Assembly: GCA_964540295.1 (NCBI GenBank) | Contig: CAZIMT010000016.1 | Coordinates: forward strand, 1-32,066 | Origin: CAZCPB01 sp964540295 | GTDB lineage: Bacteria > Planctomycetota > Phycisphaerae > Phycisphaerales > UBA1924 | Direction: 5' to 3' | Length of the DNA: 32,066 bases | Shown here: positions 1-7,490 of the stretch, piece by piece | How positions within the stretch are numbered: the first letter of the stretch is position 1 | How the letters are laid out: each line of letters opens with the position of its first letter | Translations under genes and position numbers: made by a program | Notes under the pieces: model-generated | Seen by the model: the letters and a program-made list of their open reading frames with translations, nothing else | Told to the model about the DNA's origin: nothing | The model's database searches: none

Positions 1-396
1 GCCCCCGGCTTTCGCACCGACTTTCGCGAGAGCCTCTATCGCATGATCGGCGCGCTCACGCGGCTGGGCGTGACCATCGTCTCGACGGTGGAGATCGAGG
101 ACGACTTCACCTCGCTGGGCCTCTCGAACTTCGCCATCTCCTTCCTCTCCGACGACATCATCCGCCTGCGCTACGTCTCGATCAACGGCCAATTGCGGCG
201 GATGATTATGGTCGTCAAGATGCGCAGCGGCAAGCACTCGATCGACCTGCGCGAGTACGAGATCACCGCCAAGGGCGTCATGATCGGCGCGCGCCTGAAG
301 GGCTACCGCGGCCTGACCACCGGCGTCCCTGGGCCGTGGGACCAAGGGCGTGCGAGCGCCGCGGAGACGATGGAAGAGTTGAACAAGGGCCGGTAA
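1..396 (+). CDS. KaiC-like ATPase, C-terminal end (5' truncated by window edge)
   Basis: The frame is open from base 1 and stops at TAA 394-396, giving about 131 residues of a larger protein. The segment has the KaiC/RecA-like C-terminal pattern: FRESLYR, a GVT-V-STVE strand, SFLSDDIIRLRYV, GQLRRMIMVVKMR, then REYEITAKG. In cyanobacterial KaiC the autophosphorylated Ser-Thr pair precedes the matching ITDTIILLQYV strand. Here the Ser is kept (codon 139-141) but the Thr position is Phe (142-144), as happens in KaiC-like proteins outside the core clock. The Walker motifs lie upstream of the window, so I cannot tell whether this is a one- or two-domain KaiC. Family assignment is firm. A clock role is not shown. 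The nearest recognisable downstream genes encode a phytochrome phosphorelay, which suggests a signalling role. The first in-window ATG (43) is internal. Confidence 0.85.
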   Translation, partial: APGFRTDFRESLYRMIGALTRLGVTIVSTVEIEDDFTSLGLSNFAISFLSDDIIRLRYVSINGQLRRMIMVVKMRSGKHSIDLREYEITAKGVMIGARLKGYRGLTTGVPGPWDQGRASAAETMEELNKGR

Positions 397-511
397 CGGC
401 GCGAGAAAACTTCCCTCATTGACGCGGCGGTGGGCGCGGCGGTGGGCGCGGCGACGGCGAGAAGGTGCGGTTCTCGGGCCGACGCACCTCATTCCCAGGC
501 GAGAGAACCTC

Positions 512-679
512 AAACGCGCGTGAGAATGTCTCTCGCGCGCGCGAACGAGTCCTAAACGCGCGCGAGAGAGTCTGAAACGCGAGCGAGAATGTTTCTCGCG
601 CGCGCGTGAGAGTTCCAAACGCGCGCGAGAATGTCTCTCGCGCGCGCGAGCGAGCTCCAAACGCGCGCGCGAGACTCTC
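512..679. repeat. Tandem palindromic repeat array, 42-bp unit with 21-bp derivatives
   Basis: Units begin with AAACGCG at 512, 554, 575, 617 and 659, so spacings are 42, 21, 42 and 42 bp. Each 42-bp unit (512, 575, 617) carries a hairpin. The clearest is GCGCGCGAGA (621-630), loop ATGTC (631-635), then TCTCGCGCGC (636-645), a perfect 10-bp stem. Units at 512 and 575 have the same hairpin with one altered stem position each. The 21-bp unit at 554 is what remains if 21 bp containing one hairpin arm is removed. The sequence is extremely CG-rich. It is not a CRISPR because there are no unique spacers. Function is unknown. Confidence 0.8.
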
Positions 680-819
680 CGGCCCGAGCGGCGACTTTCG
701 AGGCTCGATCGAGCGATTTTCTGGCGTTGATGAGGGTGGTAAAATCTCGAGCGAGGCGCGGCCTCGGTCTGGCGAGGTAACATCACACGAGCCTAGAGAC
801 AGGCCGGAGGAGTCACCGC

Positions 820-1368
820 ATCGCCAAAGCCAACCAAAGCACCGCTTTCTCCGTCGCGCCGCCCACGGTTCTCCAAGCCGTGCTCGCACTGTCGGATCAT
901 CCGCCAGAGTTCGCGCAACTCAACCGATCTCTGGCCAAGACGTCGCCTCAGCTCGTGGCCGCCGTCGCGCCCCTGACGCACGTCGAGAGCCTGACGCGTC
1001 TGGTGGGGCAAGTCAACCGAGCCTGCCGCCAGCTCCTCGAGCCCGCCTCGTCTCGTGACAACGGTCTGCATTGGCACTCTGCGCGCGGCGCTTTCGAGCA
1101 ACGACTCATGCACACCGCGCTCGCAACCACCAGCATCTCGGGATCGGACTACATCCCGGAGAGCGGCCTCTCCCCTAATCGCCTCGACTTGGTTCAGGGT
1201 GGTCTCGGCATCGGCCAGGCCGCTCGATGTCTGCAAACTCTTGCCAGAGGGCGCGCGGCGAGAAGAGCCTTGCCTGTACATCACACGTTGCGAACCTTGT
1301 GCCGACGTCAAGACGGTGGCTCGTTCGCGCGGCTGCTCGCCCCAGGAGATAGCATCTGCCGAGGGTAA
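820..1368 (+). CDS. Unidentified ORF upstream of the phytochrome, apparent ATC start
   Basis: This frame is open from the TAA at 778 to a TAA at 1366-1368, six bases before the phytochrome ATG. Third codon positions are mostly G or C from about 811 to 1215, as in the real genes here. A strong Shine-Dalgarno GGAGGAG (806-812) lies 7 nt before ATC at 820. No ATG, GTG or TTG sits at a usable distance, and the next candidate is GTG 880. The predicted product, about 182 aa, begins IAKANQSTAFSVAPP and I do not recognise it. After about 1215 this frame becomes Arg-rich, while frame +2 becomes more protein-like and ends in TGA 1376-1378, overlapping the phytochrome ATG as ATGA. The gene may therefore be frameshifted. 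It does not resemble heme oxygenase, the usual partner of a bacteriophytochrome. Confidence 0.4.
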   Translation: MAKANQSTAFSVAPPTVLQAVLALSDHPPEFAQLNRSLAKTSPQLVAAVAPLTHVESLTRLVGQVNRACRQLLEPASSRDNGLHWHSARGAFEQRLMHTALATTSISGSDYIPESGLSPNRLDLVQGGLGIGQAARCLQTLARGRAARRALPVHHTLRTLCRRQDGGSFARLLAPGDSICRG

Positions 1369-1374
1369 TCCACG

Positions 1375-3717
1375 ATGACTCACACCACCGACATTCCACC
1401 ACCGTGGGCCAGCCAGCCCTACAGCGTCAAGCGGCACGGCGTCACCATCACCAACTGCGACAACGAGCCGGTGCAGACGCCCGGGTGCGTGCAGGCGCAC
1501 GGAGCCTTGCTGGTCTTGCGGCCGACAGACCTGACTATCCTGCAGGCGAGCGAGAACACCGACCGGCTGCTCGGCCACGCGGCCCAGACGCTCTTGAACA
1601 AGCCTGTCCGGGCCGCCGTCGGGCCAGACGGGGAAGCGCGCCTGAAAGCGTTTCTGGCGACCGAGCCGACCGACCGCAACCCGCTTCATGTGTTCAGCCT
1701 CCCGGCTCGCAATGGCGTGCCGCCGCTGGACGTGACGGCTCACACGATCGACGGCGTGGCGGTGGTCGAGTTCGAGGCCACCGGACGCACCCTGGCGGGC
1801 GAGCCAGACTATTACGCCCTGGTCAAGAAGACCGTCGCGCGGTTGCAGACCGCTCAGACTCTGCAAGAGTTCTGCAACCTGACCGCCGACGAGTTTCGGA
1901 CCCTCACCGGCCTAGACCGAGTGATGATCTACAAGTTTCACGCAGATGGCCACGGCGAGGTTGTCGCCGAGAGCAAGCGAGCCGACCTCGACCCGTGGCT
2001 GGGGCTGCACTATCCGGCCGGAGACTTCCCCCAGCCAGCCCGCGAGGTCTTCAAACAGATTTGGGTCCGCCCGACGCCAGACGTGGCGGGCGACTTGGCC
2101 GAACTTGTCCCGCTGGCCAACCCTGACACCGGGCGGCCGCTGACCATGACCTACTGCGCCCTGCGCGGGGCATCGGTCATGTATACCGACTATCTCAAGA
2201 ACATGACGGTGACGGCGGGCTTGACCATGCCGATTCGGCGCGCCGGGGAACTCTGGGGGCTGATCGCCTGCCACCATTACGCCGGGCCCAAGCACGTGCC
2301 GTATCAGGTGCGGGCGGCCTGCGAGTTCCTGGCTCAAGTGGTCTCGCTGCAATATCAGGCGGCCGAAGACCGCGAGCATATGGCCTACCGGCTCAAGCTC
2401 GACGAGACGCACCAGCAACTCATCGCGCAGGCCACGCGAGAAGACGGCTTGGCGGCCCTGATCGAGGGCGCACCAAACCTGATCGACGGCATTAGCGCCA
2501 GCGGGGCGGCGTTGTACCATCGGGGCCGCTGGTGGCGCGTTGGCAACACGCCGACGGAAGCCGAGCTCGAAGCTCTCAGCGAGTGGCTGAACGACCGGCC
2601 GGAGTTCGCCTCCGCGACACGTCCCCTGTACTCGGCCAACGCGCTTGCTCAAGCCTACCCGCCAGCCGCTGCGTTCGCGGACGTGGCCAGCGGGCTGCTG
2701 GCCGTGCCGCTCTCGCGCGCCAACCGGAACTGGATACTTTGGTTCAGGCCGGAGACAACTCAGACGGTCAATTGGGGCGGCAACCCACACGAGAAACCGA
2801 CCGTGCTCGGCCCGCACGGCCCGCGGCTCACGCCGCGAGCGAGTTTCGAACTGTTCCAGGAATCGGTGCGCGGGCGCTCGTTGCCGTGGCTGACGGTGGA
2901 ACTCGATGCCGCCGCCCGGCTGCGGATGCTGGTGTTGGAAGTTGTTGTCAGCCGTGCGCAGCGGTTGGCCGACTTGAACGCCAACCTGACCCAGTCTAAC
3001 GAAGAGCTCGACGCCTTCGCCTACGTGGCGTCGCACGACCTGAAAGAGCCGCTGCGAGGCATCCACAAATACGCCCACCAACTGCTCGAAGACGCGACCA
3101 TCACGGACAAGGAACAACGCCGGAAGCTCGACGGGCTGATGCGGTTGACTGTTCGAATGGACAGCCTGCTCGACTCGCTGCTGCACTTCTCTCGCGTCGG
3201 GCGGGCGGCGCTGCAAACCGAGGATACAGACCTCAACGAATTGGTGAATGAGTCCATCGAGATGGTGGACGCTCGACGTGCCGAGGGACCGACGGAGATC
3301 GCCGTCCCCCGCCCCCTGCCGCACGCCCGGTGCGACCGCGTGCGGTGCCGAGAGATCTTCGTGAACCTCCTGTCCAACGCTCTGAAGTACAACGACAAGC
3401 CGCAGAAACGAGTCGAGATCGGGTTCATTGCGCCGCACGAAGTTCACCCCCGCGCCAGCTGCCCCAGCGGGTGTGCCGACCTTACGATCTATTATGTTCG
3501 CGATAACGGCATCGGCATCCCGGCGCGGTACTTCGAGCAGGTTTTCAAGATGTTCAAACGGTTGCACGGGCGGGACGAATACGGCGGCGGCACCGGGGCC
3601 GGACTTACTATCGTTCAGAAACTGGTCGAGCGCCACCACGGTCGTGTATGGCTCGAGTCGACGCCGGGCAAGGGAACGACCTTCTATTTCACCCTCGCGG
3701 CCCAGGAAGAAGCCTGA
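1375..3717 (+). CDS. bphP: Bacteriophytochrome sensor histidine kinase
   Basis: The 780-residue protein has the complete order PAS (about 20-130), GAF (140-315), PHY (330-505), HisKA (540-610) and HATPase (655-775). Cys28 in TNCDNEPVQTPG sits where bacteriophytochromes attach biliverdin, and a second Cys (38) follows in TPGCVQAHG. The GAF signature is PAGDFP (Asp217) instead of the usual PASDIP, and the chromophore-pocket ACHHY is present (His300/301). The PHY tongue motif PRASF plus VRGRSLPW is intact. The kinase has phosphoacceptor His554 in SHDLKEPLR, N-box Asn664/668, DNGIGI (Asp710) and GGGTGAGL (737). It should bind a bilin, respond to red/far-red light and phosphorylate the regulator encoded 1 nt downstream. 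The protein is cytoplasmic, with no membrane segment. The ATG at 1375 places Cys28 at the expected distance from the N-terminus. No bilin-making gene is visible nearby. Confidence 0.95.
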   Translation: MTHTTDIPPPWASQPYSVKRHGVTITNCDNEPVQTPGCVQAHGALLVLRPTDLTILQASENTDRLLGHAAQTLLNKPVRAAVGPDGEARLKAFLATEPTDRNPLHVFSLPARNGVPPLDVTAHTIDGVAVVEFEATGRTLAGEPDYYALVKKTVARLQTAQTLQEFCNLTADEFRTLTGLDRVMIYKFHADGHGEVVAESKRADLDPWLGLHYPAGDFPQPAREVFKQIWVRPTPDVAGDLAELVPLANPDTGRPLTMTYCALRGASVMYTDYLKNMTVTAGLTMPIRRAGELWGLIACHHYAGPKHVPYQVRAACEFLAQVVSLQYQAAEDREHMAYRLKLDETHQQLIAQATREDGLAALIEGAPNLIDGISASGAALYHRGRWWRVGNTPTEAELEALSEWLNDRPEFASATRPLYSANALAQAYPPAAAFADVASGLLAVPLSRANRNWILWFRPETTQTVNWGGNPHEKPTVLGPHGPRLTPRASFELFQESVRGRSLPWLTVELDAAARLRMLVLEVVVSRAQRLADLNANLTQSNEELDAFAYVASHDLKEPLRGIHKYAHQLLEDATITDKEQRRKLDGLMRLTVRMDSLLDSLLHFSRVGRAALQTEDTDLNELVNESIEMVDARRAEGPTEIAVPRPLPHARCDRVRCREIFVNLLSNALKYNDKPQKRVEIGFIAPHEVHPRASCPSGCADLTIYYVRDNGIGIPARYFEQVFKMFKRLHGRDEYGGGTGAGLTIVQKLVERHHGRVWLESTPGKGTTFYFTLAAQEEA

Positions 3718-3718
3718 C

Positions 3719-4165
3719 ATGCCTCCAACCAAGCACGCCACCGCCACGCTGGTCGTCATCGAAGACTCCGACGAGGACTTCGACACCGTGCAGCAAGCCG
3801 TCAAGCGGGCCGGAATCACGGCCGACGTGTTCCGTGCGGCCACCGGCGTGGACGGGCTGACCGTCCTGCGGGCGCAGGCCTCGACCGGCCCGACGCTGGT
3901 GCTGATGGATCTTAATACTCCCGGGACCGACGGTCGTGAGGCACTCGCGGCGATCAAATCTGATCCGGCGTTCAAGTCCGTCCCGGTAGTAGTCCTTTCC
4001 ACCTCGGGCAATCAAAGAGACATCGGCTTCTGCTACGCCGCCGGCGCCAACGCCTATCACGTCAAGCCGGTCCAATACCCGCAACACCTCGCGGTTCTCG
4101 TCGACGTGTTGACCTATTGGTTGAGCCGGGTAATGCTGCCTGCGGGCGAAGCGAGCCGCTCATGA
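3719..4165 (+). CDS. Single-domain response regulator, Rcp1-type phytochrome partner
   Basis: The 148-aa protein is one receiver domain without an output domain. It has the acidic pocket (VVIEDSDEDFD), the phosphoacceptor Asp in LVLMDLNTPGTDGREAL, the Ser/Thr switch in VVVLSTSGNQRD, and the Lys in YHVKPV. The DLN-P--DGRE pattern and the long C-terminal helix resemble Rcp1-type regulators that accept phosphate from phytochromes. Its ATG lies one base after the phytochrome stop (TGA, C, ATG), and its own TGA overlaps the next gene's ATG. That makes it the likely immediate phosphate acceptor of the phytochrome, relaying to the hybrid kinase or acting through protein contact. Confidence 0.9.
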   Translation: MPPTKHATATLVVIEDSDEDFDTVQQAVKRAGITADVFRAATGVDGLTVLRAQASTGPTLVLMDLNTPGTDGREALAAIKSDPAFKSVPVVVLSTSGNQRDIGFCYAAGANAYHVKPVQYPQHLAVLVDVLTYWLSRVMLPAGEASRS

Positions 4166-6360
4166 GAAGTGACGATTGGAAGATCGTCATCATCGACGAC
4201 AACCCGGAGGATCGACGGGAGATCCGGCGACTTCTGCTGAACGGGTCGGGCCGGCGGTATCAGTTCATTGAGGCCGAGAACGGTGCGGCCGGCGTGCAAG
4301 AGGCTCTCGCCGCTGCGCCCGACTGTGTGTTGCTCGACTACTTCCTGCCAGACATGAGTGCTGCGGAAGTGCTGGCGGCGCTGGCTGGCTCGCAAGGGAC
4401 GACCATCTGCCCGATTGTCGTGGTGACCGGCAGCGACAACTCAGAGCTCGGCCGCGCGATGGTGCGAGCCGGGGCGCAGGACTTTCTTGACAAAGGCTGG
4501 ATGGGGGCCCAGAGCCTGACGCGAGCCGTCGAGAACGCGGCCGAGCGGTGGACAATGGCCCAGGATCTACAGGATCGCGCGGAGGCGTTGCAGTTCAGTC
4601 AGCAGCAGTTGCAGTTGGCGGTTGAGGTGTCGGGTCTGGGGGTGAGCCGGATCGACTACGGCACGCAGACGGTTGTTCTGGACACCGTCGCGGCAGCGCT
4701 GTTCGGGCTGCGAGCCGGGGCAGCGTTGCCTCGCTCGGCCATCCACGCAACCTTCCACCCCGACGACGCCGACGAGATCTTTCGGCGCATGAACCAATCT
4801 CTTGACCCACGCGGGGACGGGTGGTTTGTTCTGGAACACCGGGTCGTCCATCGCGACGGCGCGATCCGTTGGCTGTCAGTCAAGAAGCGGGTGATGTTTG
4901 GAGATGTCGCTGGCATCCGCGTCCCGGTGACGGGCGTGCTGGCGGCGGTAGACATCACCGCGCGCAAGCAGACGGAAGCGCAGATGATCACGATGAACGG
5001 GCAGTTGATCGTCGCTTCCGTGCGCCAGCATGAACTCACGGAAAAAGCAGAATTGCTGAGCGAGCAACTTCAGGCGGACCTTACCGCGCGGAAGAAGATA
5101 GAGGAAGCTCTGCGCAGAAGCGAAACGCAGGAGCGAGCCTCGCGTGCTCAGGCCGAGGCCGCCAACGCCAGCAAGGACACGTTCCTAGCCACGCTCAGCC
5201 ACGAACTACGGACGCCCCTCAACGCCATCCTGGGCTGGGCGGTGCTGCTGCGGACCACCACGCAAGCGGACGGCAAGCCGGTCAACGCTGACATCGACCG
5301 CGGGCTGGCGGTCATCGAGCGCAACGCGCGGGTGCAGGGCAAACTTATCGAGGACGTGCTGGACGTGGCCCGGATCACCTCGGGCAAGTTTATGCTCGAC
5401 TCGCGGCCTCTAGACCTCACGAGCCTGGTCTTCGCGGCGGTAGACGCGGTGCGGCCCGCGGCAAAGGGCAAGGGCTTGAAGCTGAGGGCAGCGGGCGGGG
5501 GCAGAAACAGAGTTGAGGGTGGGTCTCAAAGTGTCTGGGTCAACGGCGATTGGTCGAGGCTCCAGCAGGCGGTCTCCAACCTGCTTACCAACGCCATCAA
5601 GTTCACGCCCGACGGCGGGCGGGTCGCGGTGCGCGTGGAGCGGGTAAAGGGTGCGGACGCGGGCACGGCGCGGATCACGGTCACGGACACCGGCATGGGG
5701 ATCGACGCAGCGTTTCTACCCAGCGTCTTTGAACGCTTCAAGCAGGCGGGCGTGGGGACCACACGCTCCTACGGCGGGCTGGGGCTGGGGTTGTCTGTCG
5801 TGCGGCACATTATGGAAGCGCACGGCGGCACCGCGCTGGCAATGAGCCAAGGTGCGGGGAAGGGCGCGACATTCACACTCGAACTCCCGGCCATGTCGCA
5901 GACCGCGACGCCGCCTCAATCGGACACGCCGATCTCGACGGCCAACCCGCCGCGGCTGGACGGCGTGCGCGTGCTGGTCGTAGACGACGAGGAGGATTTG
6001 CGTGTGATATCCAAGCTGGCGCTCGAAACGGCCGGGGCTACTGTGCTTCTCGCCACGTCGGCAGAAGAAGGATATCAGCTCGCGATGAATGGCACGGGTA
6101 AGGCGGCCGAGGTTCGGGTCGTTGTGAGCGACATCGGGATGCCGGGCGAGGACGGGTACTCGATGATTCGCCGCGTGCGAACGCAAAAGAGCGGGGAGGA
6201 CCTGCCCGCCCTGGCCATGACGGCGTTCGCGGCCCCCGAGGACAAGCGCCGCGCGCTCGTGGCAGGGTTCCAAGCCCACATGGCCAAGCCCATCGACCCG
6301 CACGAATTGATCGCGGTGGTGGCGGGGCTCGTGGGAGGGGCTGAGCGAGCGACGAAATGA
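4162..6360 (+). CDS. Hybrid sensor kinase, REC-PAS-HisKA-HATPase-REC
   Basis: The ATG at 4162 overlaps the preceding TGA as ATGA, and the product (732 aa) begins MRSDDWKIVIIDDNPEDRRE. An N-terminal receiver (about 5-125) has phosphoacceptor Asp59 in CVLLDYFLP. A PAS domain (145-265) follows, with HPDD and the closing VDITARKQTE. A coiled coil leads to HisKA with His347 in LSHELRTPLN, then HATPase with Asn473/477 (NLLTNAIKFT), DTGMGI and GLGLGLSV. A C-terminal receiver (615-730) has Asp657 in VVVSDIGMP and Lys in HMAKPID. An N-terminal receiver on a kinase suggests the protein takes phosphate from the upstream phytochrome and then passes signals on; this is inference. There is no membrane segment and no DNA-binding output. 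A longer in-frame start at 4117 would extend into the upstream gene and lacks support. Confidence 0.92.
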   Translation: MRSDDWKIVIIDDNPEDRREIRRLLLNGSGRRYQFIEAENGAAGVQEALAAAPDCVLLDYFLPDMSAAEVLAALAGSQGTTICPIVVVTGSDNSELGRAMVRAGAQDFLDKGWMGAQSLTRAVENAAERWTMAQDLQDRAEALQFSQQQLQLAVEVSGLGVSRIDYGTQTVVLDTVAAALFGLRAGAALPRSAIHATFHPDDADEIFRRMNQSLDPRGDGWFVLEHRVVHRDGAIRWLSVKKRVMFGDVAGIRVPVTGVLAAVDITARKQTEAQMITMNGQLIVASVRQHELTEKAELLSEQLQADLTARKKIEEALRRSETQERASRAQAEAANASKDTFLATLSHELRTPLNAILGWAVLLRTTTQADGKPVNADIDRGLAVIERNARVQGKLIEDVLDVARITSGKFMLDSRPLDLTSLVFAAVDAVRPAAKGKGLKLRAAGGGRNRVEGGSQSVWVNGDWSRLQQAVSNLLTNAIKFTPDGGRVAVRVERVKGADAGTARITVTDTGMGIDAAFLPSVFERFKQAGVGTTRSYGGLGLGLSVVRHIMEAHGGTALAMSQGAGKGATFTLELPAMSQTATPPQSDTPISTANPPRLDGVRVLVVDDEEDLRVISKLALETAGATVLLATSAEEGYQLAMNGTGKAAEVRVVVSDIGMPGEDGYSMIRRVRTQKSGEDLPALAMTAFAAPEDKRRALVAGFQAHMAKPIDPHELIAVVAGLVGGAERATK

Positions 6361-6518
6361 ATCGCGTAGACGAACGATCAGATTTCTTTCCGGCAAGGCC
6401 AGATCGCAGCCTGTGCCTGCCAGCGCTGACTCTCACTCACCACAAACAGTGTTTCCATCAGCCGCCGACGGCCCAGCCCCAGACCTGAACGCCCTCCAAA
6501 AAGTGACCCTGGCGAAAG

Positions 6519-6656
6519 TCAACATGTTTGCGCCAGTTTGAGTTCGTCCCACGCCAGACGATCGCGGACCATCGCGCTGAGAATGACCAAGAGCTTGCGC
6601 ACGCGAGCGGTGATGACGACCTTGCCGCGTATCAGCCAGCGATGAATTGCCGCCGA
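6519..6656 (-). pseudogene. IS110-family transposase, C-terminal remnant
   Basis: Reading the minus strand down to TGA 6519-6521 gives IHRWLIRGKVVITARVR, then KLLVILSAMVRDRLAWDEL and a short tail. This matches the end of IS110/IS116-type transposases, where (Y/H)xRL-xxGK is followed by a basic segment and RKLLVILNAMVRD. Only about 45 residues survive. The same frame upstream is closed by tandem TGA codons at 6690-6695, and the DEDD catalytic region is not visible. No terminal repeats were found, which is expected because many IS110 elements lack them. The remnant marks a past insertion between the kinase operon and the tRNA. Confidence 0.6.
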
Positions 6657-6935
6657 CCAGTGGCAGACCGCAATCCGCTGGACGCACGTTCATCACACGA
6701 CGCTTGCAAGCAGTTTGATCCATTTCACCAGGGCCTCATGCCCCAGCAGATCGTCATAGGCCTTGCCGTGCTGGAGCGTTGCGGTCGATCAAAGTGTCCG
6801 TGGCCAAGCGTGAGATCAAACGATGGAAAGAACTCAAGCCACCGATCCTCGAGAAGATCACGGATGCGAACCGCCCGCTCGGCCCACAACCGGCGGCGAT
6901 GGGCCGAGCGGGCGACTCGCTGGGGTAATATACAA

Positions 6936-6987
6936 GATCGGTAGGAACCGATCTCAGTGGCACGAAGTCAGTGCCACCCAGCCGTCG
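6936..6987. repeat. Two-hairpin interspersed repeat, copy 1
   Basis: This 52-bp element matches 9764-9815 at 45 of 52 positions. Hairpin 1 is GATCGGT (6936-6942), loop AGGA, ACCGATC (6947-6953). Hairpin 2 is GTGGCAC (6957-6963), loop GAAGTCA, GTGCCAC (6971-6977). A conserved tail ends in GCCGTCG. It lies in non-coding DNA. The paired change between copies in hairpin 2 (G-C here, A-T in copy 2) argues that the fold is maintained. Confidence 0.8.
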
Positions 6988-7190
6988 CTCGATCATGGCG
7001 GCCGCCGACCTGCACTTGCTCGCCGCCAAGTTGGACGGACCCATCGCACCGACCGGCGAGGCGATCGCGAAACTGGCCGGACTGACTCGTCCGCCCACCG
7101 AGCCGACGCGGACGATTTCATCGCGGACGTTGTGGGCGAGTAAGCCGAACTGGCTGGTTACCGGTGGCGCTGCTGGGCGTTCGATTCAAA

Positions 7191-7273
7191 TGCGGGTGAC
7201 AGGACTTGAACCTGCAAGGCCTTTCGGCCACGGGAACCTAAATCCCGCGCGTCTGCCATTTCGCCACACCCGC
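7191..7273 (-). tRNA. tRNA-Leu (anticodon UAG)
   Basis: On the minus strand the 5' end is GCGGGTG (7273-7267), pairing with CACCCGC at the 3' end (7198-7192), with discriminator A at 7191. The anticodon stem CGGGA/TCCCG encloses the loop TTTAGGT, giving anticodon UAG, which reads CUA and other CUN leucine codons. A long variable arm GGCC-GAAA-GGCC is typical of class II tRNAs such as Leu. The T arm contains GGTTCAAGTCC. CCA is not encoded. The length of 83 nt fits. Confidence 0.95.
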
Positions 7274-7490
7274 CCGGAGTCTCACGACCGCCTTGCTTAG
7301 GCGGTCGAGAGCACTGCCAATCGTACCGAGGATGAAACGAACGCGCCGTGGCGGCGTTGTGGGCGGGTTGTCAGGGATCCGGCGGGTCCGGGCCGTGGTT
7401 TGGTGTTGGTTCTGCTATGGAATCCTCGCCTCATATGCCGAAAGAAGAAGGACAGCTTTTGCAAGGCCTCTGGAGGCCGAGAGGATTTTT

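Larger units (their letters stand above)
6361..7190. other. Gene-poor decayed stretch between kinase operon and tRNA
   Basis: No intact gene is evident here. The stretch holds a transposase remnant (6519-6656, minus) and an interspersed repeat (6936-6987). Immediately upstream of the transposase remnant in the same minus frame is a short coding-like run ending in two consecutive TGA codons (6690-6695) and reading ...KAYDDLLGHEALVKWIKLL. On the plus strand an unidentified 44-codon ORF runs from GTG 6794 to TAA 6926-6928, rich in Lys and Glu (KREIKRWKELKPPILEKITD). Beyond the repeat, from ATG 6995, a coding-like frame (DLHLLAAKLDGPIAPTGEA) runs without a stop into the antisense of the tRNA and so is probably not a gene. 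The mixture of fragments suggests old insertions that have worn down. Confidence 0.6.

Noticed and set aside
512..679. CRISPR array
   Set aside because: Repeats are adjacent or nested with no unique spacers of constant length, and no cas genes are present.
416..889. Repetitive Arg/Ala/Phe-rich reading frame on the minus strand
   Set aside because: It is the translation of the CG-rich tandem array; repeat units are multiples of three so frames stay open. No ribosome-binding site or non-repetitive protein-like sequence.
793..1866. Long minus-strand ORF overlapping the phytochrome 5' end
   Set aside because: Antisense shadow of a clearly coding plus-strand gene in GC-rich DNA; no recognisable domain.
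1912..4011. 699-codon ORF antisense to the phytochrome and its receiver
   Set aside because: The plus strand encodes complete, motif-rich proteins; the antisense translation has no family signature and arises from high GC3.
6971..7300. Plus-strand ORF with MAAADLHLLAAKLDGP start
   Set aside because: It runs straight through the antisense of the tRNA-Leu gene, so as a whole it cannot be a normal gene, although its first part might be an old fragment.
7286..7306. Hairpin GACCGCC/GGCGGTC beside the tRNA
   Set aside because: It lies on the 5' side of the tRNA and lacks a T-run, so it is not a terminator; no other role is visible.
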